A DNA stretch of 64,000 bases from assembly GCF_001044425.1 (NCBI RefSeq), contig NZ_LFML01000008.1, positions 1 to 64,000 of the forward strand, read 5' to 3'. The notes under the pieces are model-generated. The model did no database searches, had not been told where the DNA came from, and saw only the letters and a program-made list of their open reading frames with translations. The translations under genes and the position numbers were made by a program. This document shows, piece after piece, positions 15,658-23,722 of the stretch. The stretch's first letter is position 1. Every line of letters starts with the position of its first letter. The DNA comes from Streptomyces roseus (lineage in GTDB: Bacteria; Actinomycetota; Actinomycetes; Streptomycetales; Streptomycetaceae).

Positions 15658-16452
15658 TTGGGTGTCCAGGGGGGAAGCCCGAGTCCTCGGTGTGCCTGCG
15701 GCATGCCCGCGCTCGTGACTTTCGCTTTCCAGCATGATGCCGGCCGTCTGCTGAGCGTCGAGGTGGCGGGCTCCGGCACCCTGAGCACGACACCCGGGCA
15801 CAAGTTCTTCGTCGTAGGACGCGGCTGGACTGTGGCCGCCGACCTGCGAATGGGCGACCAGCTGCGGGAACCGGACAGCTCGGTCCGCCTGGTCACCTCA
15901 CTGAGCGAGCTCGGGATGCCCAGTCCGCTCAGAGTGCACGACATCACGGTCGATGGACTCCATAGCTTCTTCGTGCGTACATCGGGAGCCGGCCCACGGG
16001 ACGTCCTGGTCCACAATTGCCTGAACCTCAGGCTGCATGAGGGAGACCGTGGGGCCCATACCATCAGGGACCATGTGGACCTCACACCCCAGAAGGCGGT
16101 CGCCAAGGCGAAGAAGGACCTCGAGGACCACCCGAACACCAGCCGGGGCGAGTCCTCCCTGTGGACGGACTTCGATACTGCGCAGCAGTCTGTGGACGCA
16201 GCGTTCAGGAAGTGGCACTCCTCCGAGGCGCATAGGAAGCAACTGCAGAAATGGATGCAGAAGACTCCAGTGGACTCGGACAGTGCCGCGCATTTACTGT
16301 CGATCACGGTGCGGCTGGACACCCCTGGCTCGCTCGGGAAGATCTACAAGGCCAATGGGGACGTGCGTGACGCGGGTAACACGGTGACCATCGTATTGAA
16401 GAGGTCCGCGCACAAGGGGTACATGGTCTACACCGCCTACCCGGTGGATTGA
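15658..16452 (+). pseudogene. polymorphic toxin C-terminal fragment: Hint remnant plus RNase A-like toxin domain
   Basis: The reading frame encodes the second half of a Hint autoprocessing domain: TTPGHKFFV, then G-W-T-V-A-A-D-L-R-M-G-D-Q-L, the ITVDGLHSFFV strand, and the V-L-V-H-N-C splice junction near residue 121. A toxin domain of about 140 residues follows. This matches the bacterial RNase A-like (CdiA-CT) fold: HEGDRGAHTIRDHV (HTIRDHV at 134-140), SSLWTDFDTA, a V-T-I-V-L-K-R-S strand and the terminal T259-A-Y-P. The front half of Hint, the secretion region and any repeats are missing, and the first in-frame starts (TTG 15658, ATG 15703) have no ribosome site. So it is a truncated or orphan cassette. 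Codon use is weaker in G/C than its neighbours, and Leu213 is TTA (nt 16294), which would need bldA tRNA. A putative immunity gene begins 5 bases after the stop. Confidence 0.7.
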
Positions 16453-16457
16453 CGCCG

Positions 16458-17114
16458 ATGAGAGATGACCGGAAGCAGTTTTACATCGACTTCGGCCTCA
16501 GCGGTTTGACGAGGATAGTCGACGCCGGATGGGCTCCTGGCACGACCCTGCTGGAAATCGTGGCGGCCGCCGCGGACTGGGGTGGCGGAGCCTACGCCCC
16601 CACCCTCCTGGAGGATGCTTTGCGCGTACTGGAGTCCGGCCTCTCCCCGAGGGAGGTGGACATCCTGTGGTGCGCAGCCTCGAAGCGGTCCTACCGGCCC
16701 GAGTTCTTCGGTATCGACGGGAGGGCGTGGCTACGGCAGGTCGTGGACGTCTCCGTGGAGCGGATCCGGCAGGACGACCCGTCTTTCAGGGTCGCCCCAG
16801 CGGGAACCGCCCCGGCGGCGTCCTTCGCGGCCGACGTGCTGGCCGAGGTCGCGTCGGTTGCCGACGCACTGCGCTCCGTCGAGGGGCACCCGCACTACAG
16901 GGTGCCTGACGTGGTGCTCACGCTGGAGAAAACTGTGATGGACGTCGATCCGGATCTGGGGTTCAGGATGCTCCTGAGGGTCCTGAAGGCGTACCAGATC
17001 ACGATCGGCGAAGCCCGGCTCGCGCGCTACCGGGACCTTGGCGAGAGGCTTGGTTACGACGAGTGTGTCGTCGAGGACGGGGGGATCGACGTCGGGCCGG
17101 ATCCTGCGGACTGA
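16458..17114 (+). CDS. putative immunity protein for the RNase A-like toxin
   Basis: An acidic, helical cytoplasmic protein of 218 residues with no signal peptide and no family I recognise. Visible phrases include FYIDFGLSGLTRIVDAGW, LPYG-free Asp/Glu-rich helices, EVDILWCAASKRSYRPEFFG and a tail rich in Asp/Glu/Gly. It begins 5 bases after the toxin fragment. Position, acidity and size fit a cognate immunity protein that caps the RNase domain, but this is inference from context. ATG 16458 is preferred over TTG 16449, which overlaps the toxin stop. The intact frame suggests it is kept by selection even though the toxin gene looks broken. A strong terminator follows. Confidence 0.65.
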   Translation: MRDDRKQFYIDFGLSGLTRIVDAGWAPGTTLLEIVAAAADWGGGAYAPTLLEDALRVLESGLSPREVDILWCAASKRSYRPEFFGIDGRAWLRQVVDVSVERIRQDDPSFRVAPAGTAPAASFAADVLAEVASVADALRSVEGHPHYRVPDVVLTLEKTVMDVDPDLGFRMLLRVLKAYQITIGEARLARYRDLGERLGYDECVVEDGGIDVGPDPAD

Positions 17115-17131
17115 CCCGGCCCCGCCACGCA

Positions 17132-17181
17132 CCGAGGGCGGCACTCCGGGCCCCGTGAGGGGTCCGGAGTGCCGCCCTCGG
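17132..17181. terminator. bidirectional terminator between the immunity gene and pyk
   Basis: CCGAGGGCGGCACTCCGG (17132-17149) and CCGGAGTGCCGCCCTCGG (17164-17181) are perfect 18-bp arms between two convergent genes. Confidence 0.82.
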
Positions 17182-17208
17182 TCTCTGTGCGGCAGAGGCG
17201 CGGTGGCG

Positions 17209-18639
17209 TCAGGCCTGGGTCTGGCCGCCCAGGTGGTGGACGCGGACCATGTTGGTCGTGCCCGGGACGCCGGGGGGCGAGCCGGCGGTGATGACCATCG
17301 TGTCGCCGGCGTTGTGGCGGCCGAGCTTCAGCAGCTCGCCGTCGACCAGGTCGACCATCGCGTCGGTGGTGTCCACGTGCGGGACGATGTAGGACTCGAC
17401 GCCCCAGCTCAGCGTGAGCTGGTTGCGGGTGTTGACGTCGGTGGTGAAGGCCAGGATCGGCTGGCTCACGCGGTAGCGCGACAGCCGGCGGGCGGTGTCA
17501 CCGGACTGCGTGAAGGCGATGAGCGCCTTGCCGTCGAGGAAGTCCGCGATCTCGCAGGCCGCGCGGGCGACGGAGCCGCCCTGGGTACGGGGCTTCTTGC
17601 CCGGCACCAGCGGCTGGAGGCCCTTGGAGAGGAGCTCCTCCTCGGCCGCCGTGACGATCTTCGACATCGTCTTGACGGTCTCGATCGGGTAGGCGCCGAC
17701 CGAGGACTCGGCCGACAGCATGACCGCGTCCGCGCCGTCGAGGATCGCGTTGGCGACGTCCGAGGCCTCCGCGCGCGTCGGGCGGGAGTTGGTGATCATC
17801 GACTCCATCATCTGGGTCGCGACGATCACCGGCTTCGCGTTGCGGCGGCACATCTCGATGAGCCGCTTCTGGACCATCGGGACCTTCTCGAGCGGGTACT
17901 CGACGGCCAGGTCGCCGCGGGCCACCATGACCGCGTCGAACGCGTCGACCACGGCCGCCATGTTCTCGACGGCCTGCGGCTTCTCCACCTTGGCGATGAC
18001 GGGGACCCGGCGGCCCTCCTCGTCCATGACCTTGTGGACGTCCTTGACGTCGTTGGCGTCGCGGACGAAGGACAGGGCGACCATGTCGCAGCCCATCCGC
18101 AGGGCGAAGCGGAGGTCGTCGACGTCCTTCTCCGACAGTGCGGGGACGTTGACGGCGGCACCCGGAAGGTTGATGCCCTTGTGGTCCGAGATGACACCGC
18201 CCTCGACGACGATGGTCTTGACCCGCGGGCCCTCGACCCCGGTCACCCGGAGCTCGACGTTCCCGTCGTTGATCAGGATCTGGTCGCCCTTGGAGACGTC
18301 GCCCGGCAGGCCCTTGTAGGTGGTGCCGCAGATGGACTTGTCGCCCGGGACGTCCTCGGTGGTGATGGTGAACTCGTCACCGCGCACCAGCTCGACGGGG
18401 CCCTCGGCGAAGGTCTCCAGACGGATCTTGGGGCCCTGGAGGTCGGCGAGGACGCCGACCGCGCGCCCGGTGTCCTCGGAGACCTTCCGGACGCGGTCGT
18501 ACCGCTCCTGGTGTTCTGCCTGGGATCCGTGGCTGAAGTTGAATCGGGCCACGTTCATGCCTGCCTCGATGAGAGCTTTCAGCTGCTCATACGAGTCGAC
18601 GGCGGGGCCCAGCGTGCAGACGATTTTGGAACGGCGCAT
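17209..18639 (-). CDS. pyk: pyruvate kinase
   Basis: Catalyses phosphoenolpyruvate + ADP to pyruvate + ATP, the last step of glycolysis. The 476-residue protein has the full family order: TLGPAVDSYEQLKALIEAGM at the N-terminus, NFSHGSQAEHQER with the substrate Arg/Asn site, the small B domain (about 70-165), the catalytic IAKVEKPQAVENM lysine region, VARGDLAVEYPLEKVPMVQK, ATQMMESM and SAESSVGAYPIETVKTM, and a C-terminal regulatory domain. ATG 18639 starts at the family position. It is downstream of ackA on the same strand with a 62-base gap that holds a palindrome, so it may have its own promoter. I recall this as the pyk2 paralogue position in S. coelicolor. Confidence 0.97.
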   Translation of the reverse strand: MRRSKIVCTLGPAVDSYEQLKALIEAGMNVARFNFSHGSQAEHQERYDRVRKVSEDTGRAVGVLADLQGPKIRLETFAEGPVELVRGDEFTITTEDVPGDKSICGTTYKGLPGDVSKGDQILINDGNVELRVTGVEGPRVKTIVVEGGVISDHKGINLPGAAVNVPALSEKDVDDLRFALRMGCDMVALSFVRDANDVKDVHKVMDEEGRRVPVIAKVEKPQAVENMAAVVDAFDAVMVARGDLAVEYPLEKVPMVQKRLIEMCRRNAKPVIVATQMMESMITNSRPTRAEASDVANAILDGADAVMLSAESSVGAYPIETVKTMSKIVTAAEEELLSKGLQPLVPGKKPRTQGGSVARAACEIADFLDGKALIAFTQSGDTARRLSRYRVSQPILAFTTDVNTRNQLTLSWGVESYIVPHVDTTDAMVDLVDGELLKLGRHNAGDTMVITAGSPPGVPGTTNMVRVHHLGGQTQA

Positions 18640-18668
18640 GAAGCGGATCCTATCCGTTTGTTTCGTAG

Positions 18669-18680
18669 CGGAATATTCCG
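18669..18680. promoter_or_regulatory. CGGAATATTCCG palindrome upstream of pyk
   Basis: A perfect 12-bp palindrome, unusually AT-rich in its core, in the 62-base gap between ackA and pyk, 30 bases before the pyk start codon. It may be an operator or part of a promoter. Confidence 0.4.
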
Positions 18681-18701
18681 TCTGGTGGAAAGTCCAAGTG
18701 A

Positions 18702-19919
18702 CTAACGGGTAACCAAGGCGTACGCCTGGGTGGCGATCTCCAGTTCCTCATCCGTCGGAACCACGGCCACCGCCACCCGCGCGTAATCCGGCGACACCAG
18801 CCGCGGCAGCGAAGAGCGCACGGCGTTGGCCTCCAGGTCCAGTGCGAGCCCCAGCTCCGCGAGGCCGTCGACGGCAGCTTCCCGGACCTGGTGCGCGTTC
18901 TCGCCGACCCCCGCCGTGAACGCCACCGCGTCCACCCGGCCGAGCACCGCCGAGTAGGCGCCGATGTACTTCTTCAGGCGGTGGACGTACGCCGCGAAGG
19001 CGAGCCGCGCCGACTCCTCGCCCTCGCCCGCCCGCCGCAGCACCTCGCGCATGTCGTTGTCGCCGCACAGGCCCAGCAGACCGCTCTTCTTGTTCAGGAG
19101 CGAATCGATCTCATCCACCGAGAAGCCGCCCACCCGCGCCAGGTGGAGGACGACCGCCGGATCCAGGTCGCCCGAACGGGTACCCATGACCAGACCCTCC
19201 AGCGGGGTCAGCCCCATCGACGTCTCCTCGCACACCCCGCCGCGGACTGCCGAGGCCGAGGCCCCGTTGCCCAGGTGCAGCACGATCACGTTCACGTCCT
19301 CCACCGGCCGGCCGAGCAGCGCGGCCGTCGCCCGCGACACGTAGGCGTGGGAGGTGCCGTGGAACCCGTACCGCCGGATGGCGTACTTCTCCGCCGTCGC
19401 GGCGTCGATCGCGTACCGGGCCACGTGCTCCGGCATCGTCGAGTGGAAGGCCGTGTCGAAGACCGCCACCTGAGGGATGTCCGGGCGCAGCGAGCGGGCC
19501 ACCTCGATGCCCGTCACGTTCGCCGGGTTGTGCAGCGGGGCGAGCGGGATCAGGTTCCGGATCTCCGCCAGCACCTCGTCGTCGATCACCGCCGGCTGCG
19601 TGAACCGGGTCCCGCCGTGCACCACCCGGTGCCCGACGGCCGCCAGTTCGGGGGAGTCCAGGCCCAGCCCGTCGGCGGCGAGCTCCGCAGCGACGGCCCG
19701 GAGCGCGGTGGCGTGGTCCGCGATCGCGCCGGGCCGCTCGCGCTTTCCGCCGCCCGCGCCCGGACCGGTCAGCGGCTCGTGCACCAGGCGCGAGCCCTCC
19801 TCCCCGATCCGTTCCACCAGGCCGACGGCCAGGCGGGTGGAGTCCGCCATGTCGAGCAGCTGGTACTTCACCGACGAGGAGCCGGAGTTGAGGACGAGTA
19901 CGCGTGATGCGGTGGTCAC
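18702..19919 (-). CDS. ackA: acetate kinase
   Basis: Interconverts acetyl phosphate + ADP and acetate + ATP. The 405-residue protein begins VLVLNSGSSSVKYQLLD, the N-terminal phosphate-binding signature of the acetate kinase/sugar kinase fold. It carries GHRVVHGGTRF, FDTAFHSTMPEHVARYAID, RRYGFHGTSHAYVSR, HLGNGASASAVRGG, MGLTPLEGLVMGTRSGDLDP and TAGVGENAHQVRE. GTG 19919 has GAAGGAAAG upstream at good spacing, and the open frame beyond it overlaps pta. It lies 50 bases after pta on the same strand, the usual pta-ackA pair for acetate overflow and reuse, and is followed by pyk. Confidence 0.96.
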   Translation of the reverse strand: MTTASRVLVLNSGSSSVKYQLLDMADSTRLAVGLVERIGEEGSRLVHEPLTGPGAGGGKRERPGAIADHATALRAVAAELAADGLGLDSPELAAVGHRVVHGGTRFTQPAVIDDEVLAEIRNLIPLAPLHNPANVTGIEVARSLRPDIPQVAVFDTAFHSTMPEHVARYAIDAATAEKYAIRRYGFHGTSHAYVSRATAALLGRPVEDVNVIVLHLGNGASASAVRGGVCEETSMGLTPLEGLVMGTRSGDLDPAVVLHLARVGGFSVDEIDSLLNKKSGLLGLCGDNDMREVLRRAGEGEESARLAFAAYVHRLKKYIGAYSAVLGRVDAVAFTAGVGENAHQVREAAVDGLAELGLALDLEANAVRSSLPRLVSPDYARVAVAVVPTDEELEIATQAYALVTR

Positions 19920-19969
19920 GATGGGCGTCTTTCCTTCGGGGGCTGGGGTGGCCGGGGCGGTACGGGGGG

Positions 19970-22081
19970 TCAGGCGGTCGGCGGCTGCGCGGGCCGGACG
20001 CCCCGCGTGCCCTGCGAGCCCTGCGCCTGGATGGCGGTGATCGCCACGGTGGTGACGATGTCCTGCACCAGCGCGCCGCGCGAGAGGTCGTTGACCGGCT
20101 TGCGCAGGCCCTGGAGCACCGGGCCGACCGCGACGGCGCCCGCCGAGCGCTGCACGGCCTTGTACGTGTTGTTGCCCGTGTTGAGGTCGGGGAAGATCAG
20201 CACGCTCGCGCGGCCGGCCACCTCCGACCCGGGCAGCTTGGTCGCGGCGACCGAGGGCTCGACGGCGGCGTCGTACTGGATCGGCCCCTCGATCAGCAGA
20301 TCGGGACGCCGGTCGCGGACGATCCCGGTGGCCTTGCGGACCTTGTCCACGTCCACGCCGGTGCCCGAGGTGCCCGTCGAGTACGAGAGCATCGCGATCC
20401 TCGGTTCCACCCCGAAGGCGGCCGCGGTCGCCGCCGACTGCACGGCGATGTCGGCGAGCTGCTCGGCGCCCGGGTCCGGGTTGACCGCGCAGTCCCCGTA
20501 GACGAGCACCCGGTCGGCCAGGCACATGAAGAAGACCGAGGAGACGATCGAGGCCTCGGGCTTCGTCTTGATGATCTCGAACGCGGGCCGGATGGTCGCG
20601 GCGGTGGAGTGCACCGAGCCCGAGACCATGCCGTCGGCGAACCCCTCCTGGACCATCAGGGTGCCGAAGTAGTTGACGTCGGTGACCACGTCCAGCGCCA
20701 GCTCCACGGTCATGCCCTTGTGGGCGCGGGCCCGGGCGTAGTACTCGGCGAACCGTTCCCGCAGCGGGGAGGCCGCCGGGTCGATGAGCTGGGCGCCGGA
20801 GATGTCGATGCCCAGGTCGGCCGCCTTCTTCAGGATCGCCTGCTCCTCGCCCAGCAGGGTCAGGTCACAGACCCCGCGGCGCAGCACCACGTCGGCGGCG
20901 CGCAGCACGCGCTCCTCCGTGCCCTCGGGGAGCACCACGCGGCGGCGCTCGGAGCGGGCCCGCTCCAGCAGCTCGTGCTCGAACATCATCGGCGTGACCC
21001 GCTCGGAGCGGGCCACCGACAGCAGGTCGCGCAGCTCGGCGGTGTCCACGTGCCGCTCGAACAGGCCGAGGGCGGTCTCCAGCTTGCGGGGGGTCGCGGA
21101 GTTCAAGCGGCTCTGCAGCGAGAACAGTTCGGCGGCGGTCGGGAAGCTGTTGCCGGCCACCGAGACCACGGGGGTCCCCGGCGCCAGCTTCGAGGCCAGG
21201 GTCAGGATGTCCGGGCCCGGACGCTCGTTCAGGGTCAGCAGCACGCCGGCGATCGGCGGGGTTCCCGAGGCGTGCGCGGCCAGCGCCCCGATGACCAGGT
21301 CGGCGCGGTCCCCGGGGGTGACCACCAGGCAGCCGGGCGTCAGGGCGCCCAGGAAGTTCGGCAGCATGGCGCCGCCGAAGACGAAGTCCACCGCGTCGCG
21401 GGCCAGTCCGGCCTCGTCCCCGAGGAGCACCTCGCCGCCGAGCGCCCGGGTGATCTGGGCGACGGTCGGGGCGGAGAGCGACTTGTCGTCCGGCAGCACG
21501 TAGCAGGGCACGGGCAGCCGGGCGGCCAGCCGCTCGGCTATCCCGTCCCGGTCCTCGGCGACCACCCGGTTGACCACCATCGCGACGACGTGGCAGCCGA
21601 GGCTCTGGTACGCGCGGAAGGCGCTCTGGGCCTCGGCGCGCACCGACTCCGCGGGGTGCCTGGTGCCGCCGACGACGGGCACCACGACGGCCCCCAGTTC
21701 GTTGGCGAGGCGGGCGTTGAGCGCCAGCTCGTCGGGGAGGTTCGTGTCGGCGTAGTCGGTGCCGAGGACGAGCATGACCTCGTAGTCGCGGGCCACCCGG
21801 TGGTAGCGGTCCACCAGCTGGGACACCAGCTCGTCGATGCCCTTCTCGGCCAGGATGGCGGAGGCCTCGTGGTACTCCATGCCGTAGGCCGCCCGCGGGT
21901 CCTGCTCGATCCGGTAGCGGGCCTTCAGGAGGTCGAAGAGCCGGTCCGGTGCGTCGTGGAGCAACGGCCGGTAGACGCCGACCCGCGCCGTCTGGCGGGT
22001 CAGCAGCTCCATGATCCCCAGCTCGACGACCTGGCGGCCGTCGCCCCGCTCGATACCGGTCACGTACACGCTGCGCGTCAC
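19970..22081 (-). CDS. pta: phosphate acetyltransferase
   Basis: Converts acetyl-CoA + phosphate to acetyl phosphate + CoA. The 703-residue long-form enzyme has an N-terminal P-loop-like domain (SVYVTGIERGDGRQVVELGI), a central DRTGG domain (about 210-320, with LTPGCLVVTPGDRADLVIGA) and the C-terminal catalytic PTA domain (about 370-700) with RRVVLPEGTEERVLRAADVV, GMVSGSVHSTAATIRPAFEI and LIFPDLNTGNNTYKAVQRSA. I took GTG 22081 because GGAGA lies 6-7 bases upstream. ATG 22099 is an alternative, and the longest frame reads through the 9-bp tandem repeats. It is upstream of ackA in a pta-ackA(-pyk) unit and divergent from pfkA. Confidence 0.95.
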   Translation of the reverse strand: MTRSVYVTGIERGDGRQVVELGIMELLTRQTARVGVYRPLLHDAPDRLFDLLKARYRIEQDPRAAYGMEYHEASAILAEKGIDELVSQLVDRYHRVARDYEVMLVLGTDYADTNLPDELALNARLANELGAVVVPVVGGTRHPAESVRAEAQSAFRAYQSLGCHVVAMVVNRVVAEDRDGIAERLAARLPVPCYVLPDDKSLSAPTVAQITRALGGEVLLGDEAGLARDAVDFVFGGAMLPNFLGALTPGCLVVTPGDRADLVIGALAAHASGTPPIAGVLLTLNERPGPDILTLASKLAPGTPVVSVAGNSFPTAAELFSLQSRLNSATPRKLETALGLFERHVDTAELRDLLSVARSERVTPMMFEHELLERARSERRRVVLPEGTEERVLRAADVVLRRGVCDLTLLGEEQAILKKAADLGIDISGAQLIDPAASPLRERFAEYYARARAHKGMTVELALDVVTDVNYFGTLMVQEGFADGMVSGSVHSTAATIRPAFEIIKTKPEASIVSSVFFMCLADRVLVYGDCAVNPDPGAEQLADIAVQSAATAAAFGVEPRIAMLSYSTGTSGTGVDVDKVRKATGIVRDRRPDLLIEGPIQYDAAVEPSVAATKLPGSEVAGRASVLIFPDLNTGNNTYKAVQRSAGAVAVGPVLQGLRKPVNDLSRGALVQDIVTTVAITAIQAQGSQGTRGVRPAQPPTA

Positions 22082-22102
22082 GCGTGGTCTCCGTCTCATC
22101 GT

Positions 22103-22138
22103 GTGGATGCCGTGAATGCCGTACATGCAGTGGATGCA
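22103..22138. repeat. four tandem 9-bp repeats in the pta leader
   Basis: GTGGATGCC, GTGAATGCC, GTACATGCA and GTGGATGCA follow one another without gaps. They lie just upstream of the chosen pta start, in its probable 5' leader. Function unknown. Confidence 0.6.
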
Positions 22139-22172
22139 GTGGCTTTTTCCCCGTTAGGGTGGGCCTGACCTC

Positions 22173-22201
22173 TTGACAATACCTTGGCGGCCAAGTACAG
22201 C
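22173..22201 (+). promoter_or_regulatory. candidate pfkA promoter with palindrome in the spacer
   Basis: TTGACA (22173-22178), a 17-base spacer and TACAGC (22196-22201) form a plausible sigma-70-type promoter. The spacer contains CTTGGC-G-GCCAAG (22183-22195), a perfect 6+1+6 palindrome where a repressor would block transcription. Confidence 0.5.
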
Positions 22202-22392
22202 GCCCGCCGGGAAAGGCCCGTTCCGGGGGGTCGAAGGGCCTGGTGGGTGGAGCGCCGCGGACAGCGCCGGACCCCCGGCCCGTGGAACAATCGGACAGGC
22301 CCCACCCTGACGAACACGACGCCTTTCAGATGTACGGCTGTCCGCCCGCACGCGTACGGCCCGGTACGACCAGGAGCAGGAGACACAGCACG

Positions 22393-23418
22393 ATGCGTAT
22401 CGGAGTTCTCACCGCAGGCGGCGACTGCCCGGGCCTGAACGCTGTCATCCGTTCGGTCGTGCACCGCGCCGTGGTCGGACACGGGGACGAGGTCATCGGC
22501 TTCGAGGACGGCTTCAAGGGCCTCCTGGACGGGCACCACCGCCCCCTCGACATCAACGCCGTCAGCGGCATCCTCGCCCGCGGCGGCACCATCCTCGGCT
22601 CGGCCCGCATGGAGCGCGCGCGGCTGCACGAAGCCGCCGAGAACGCCCAGGAGTTGGCGCTGCGCTACGGCATCGACGCCCTGATCCCGATCGGCGGCGA
22701 GGGCACCCTCACGGCCGCCCGGATGCTGTCGGACGCCGGGATGCCGGTCGTCGGCGTGCCGAAGACCATCGACAACGACATCTCCTCCACCGACCGCACC
22801 TTCGGCTTCGACACCGCCGTCATGGTCGCCACCGAGGCCATCGACCGCCTCAAGACCACCGCCGAATCGCACCAGCGCGTGATGGTCGTCGAGGTCATGG
22901 GCCGGCACGCGGGTTGGATCGCCCTGGAGTCCGGCATGGCCGGCGGGGCGCACGGGATCTGCCTGCCGGAGCGCCGCTTCGAGGTGGACGCCCTGGTGAA
23001 GATGGTGGAGGAACGATTCTCCCGAGGGAAGAAGTTCGCCGTCATCTGCGTCGCCGAGGGCGCGCACCCGGCCGAGGGCTCCATGCCGTACGAGAAGGGC
23101 GCCATCGACCAGTACGGCCACGAGCGCTTCGCCGGCATCGGCAACCGCCTGGCCGTCGAGCTGGAGCACCGCCTCGGCAAGGAGGCCCGCCCGGTCATCC
23201 TCGGCCACGTCCAGCGCGGCGGCGTCCCCACCGCCTACGACCGCGTCCTGGCGACCCGCTTCGGCTGGCACGCGGTGGAGGCCGTCCACCGCGGCGACTT
23301 CGGCAACATGACCGCCCTGCGCGGCACCGACATCGTGATGGCCCCGCTGGCCCAGGCCGTCACCGAACTGAAGACGGTCCCGGAGGACCGCATGTACGAG
23401 GCCGAGTCGGTCTTCTGA
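22393..23418 (+). CDS. pfkA: ATP-dependent 6-phosphofructokinase
   Basis: Phosphorylates fructose 6-phosphate to the 1,6-bisphosphate. The 341-residue single-domain enzyme has MRIGVLTAGGDCPGLNAVIR at its start, IPIGGEGTLTAARML (nucleotide loop), GVPKTIDNDISSTDRTFGFD with the catalytic T-I-D-N-D region, VEVMGRHAGWIALESG and LGHVQRGGVPTAYDR. Length and motifs match the actinobacterial Pfk group that uses ATP. Pyrophosphate use is less likely but cannot be excluded by eye. ATG 22393 has GGAG upstream and the longer frame from 22243 lacks support. It is divergent from pta-ackA-pyk, so the window joins the two control points of lower and upper glycolysis with acetate metabolism. Confidence 0.96.
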   Translation: MRIGVLTAGGDCPGLNAVIRSVVHRAVVGHGDEVIGFEDGFKGLLDGHHRPLDINAVSGILARGGTILGSARMERARLHEAAENAQELALRYGIDALIPIGGEGTLTAARMLSDAGMPVVGVPKTIDNDISSTDRTFGFDTAVMVATEAIDRLKTTAESHQRVMVVEVMGRHAGWIALESGMAGGAHGICLPERRFEVDALVKMVEERFSRGKKFAVICVAEGAHPAEGSMPYEKGAIDQYGHERFAGIGNRLAVELEHRLGKEARPVILGHVQRGGVPTAYDRVLATRFGWHAVEAVHRGDFGNMTALRGTDIVMAPLAQAVTELKTVPEDRMYEAESVF

Positions 23419-23722
23419 CCCACCCCGGGGCCGCGCCTGACGTCACATTCACTGCCGGCCGGACGTCCTACCCCGCCGGGACCTGCGCCCGCCCCGGCGG
23501 GACCTGCGTCCTGAACCGCGGAGCCGAACGGCCTCCGGTCCCCGCTGCCCCGTCGCGCCCCGCAGATCCGCGCTCCGGGGCCTTCTGCCGCGCCCGTACC
23601 CGGCGGATATGATTTTCGCCCCGGGGGTCCGGGGTGGGGGGCCGAGCCGTGTGGACGGACCGGGCCGTTGTGTCCGGCCCCGTCATCCGTTCCCACCGCT
23701 CGATGGAAGGCGCCCGTCTCCC
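23419..23722. other. 304-base gap after pfkA
   Basis: Apart from the terminator hairpin at 23472-23501 and a TATGAT hexamer near 23606 that could be a -10 box for the following membrane protein gene, I see no feature. Short frames here are GC-driven and lack ribosome sites. Confidence 0.5.
23472..23501 (+). terminator. hairpin after pfkA
   Basis: CCCGCCGGG (23472-23480) pairs perfectly with CCCGGCGGG (23493-23501). GACCTGCG follows both arms as a short direct repeat. Probable pfkA terminator. Confidence 0.55.

Larger units (their letters stand above)
22082..22392. other. 311-base divergent pta/pfkA control region
   Basis: No gene. It contains four tandem 9-mers near pta, a TTGACA promoter whose spacer carries a 13-bp palindrome, and a leader of about 190 bases before pfkA ending in a GGAG ribosome site. 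Confidence 0.6.
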
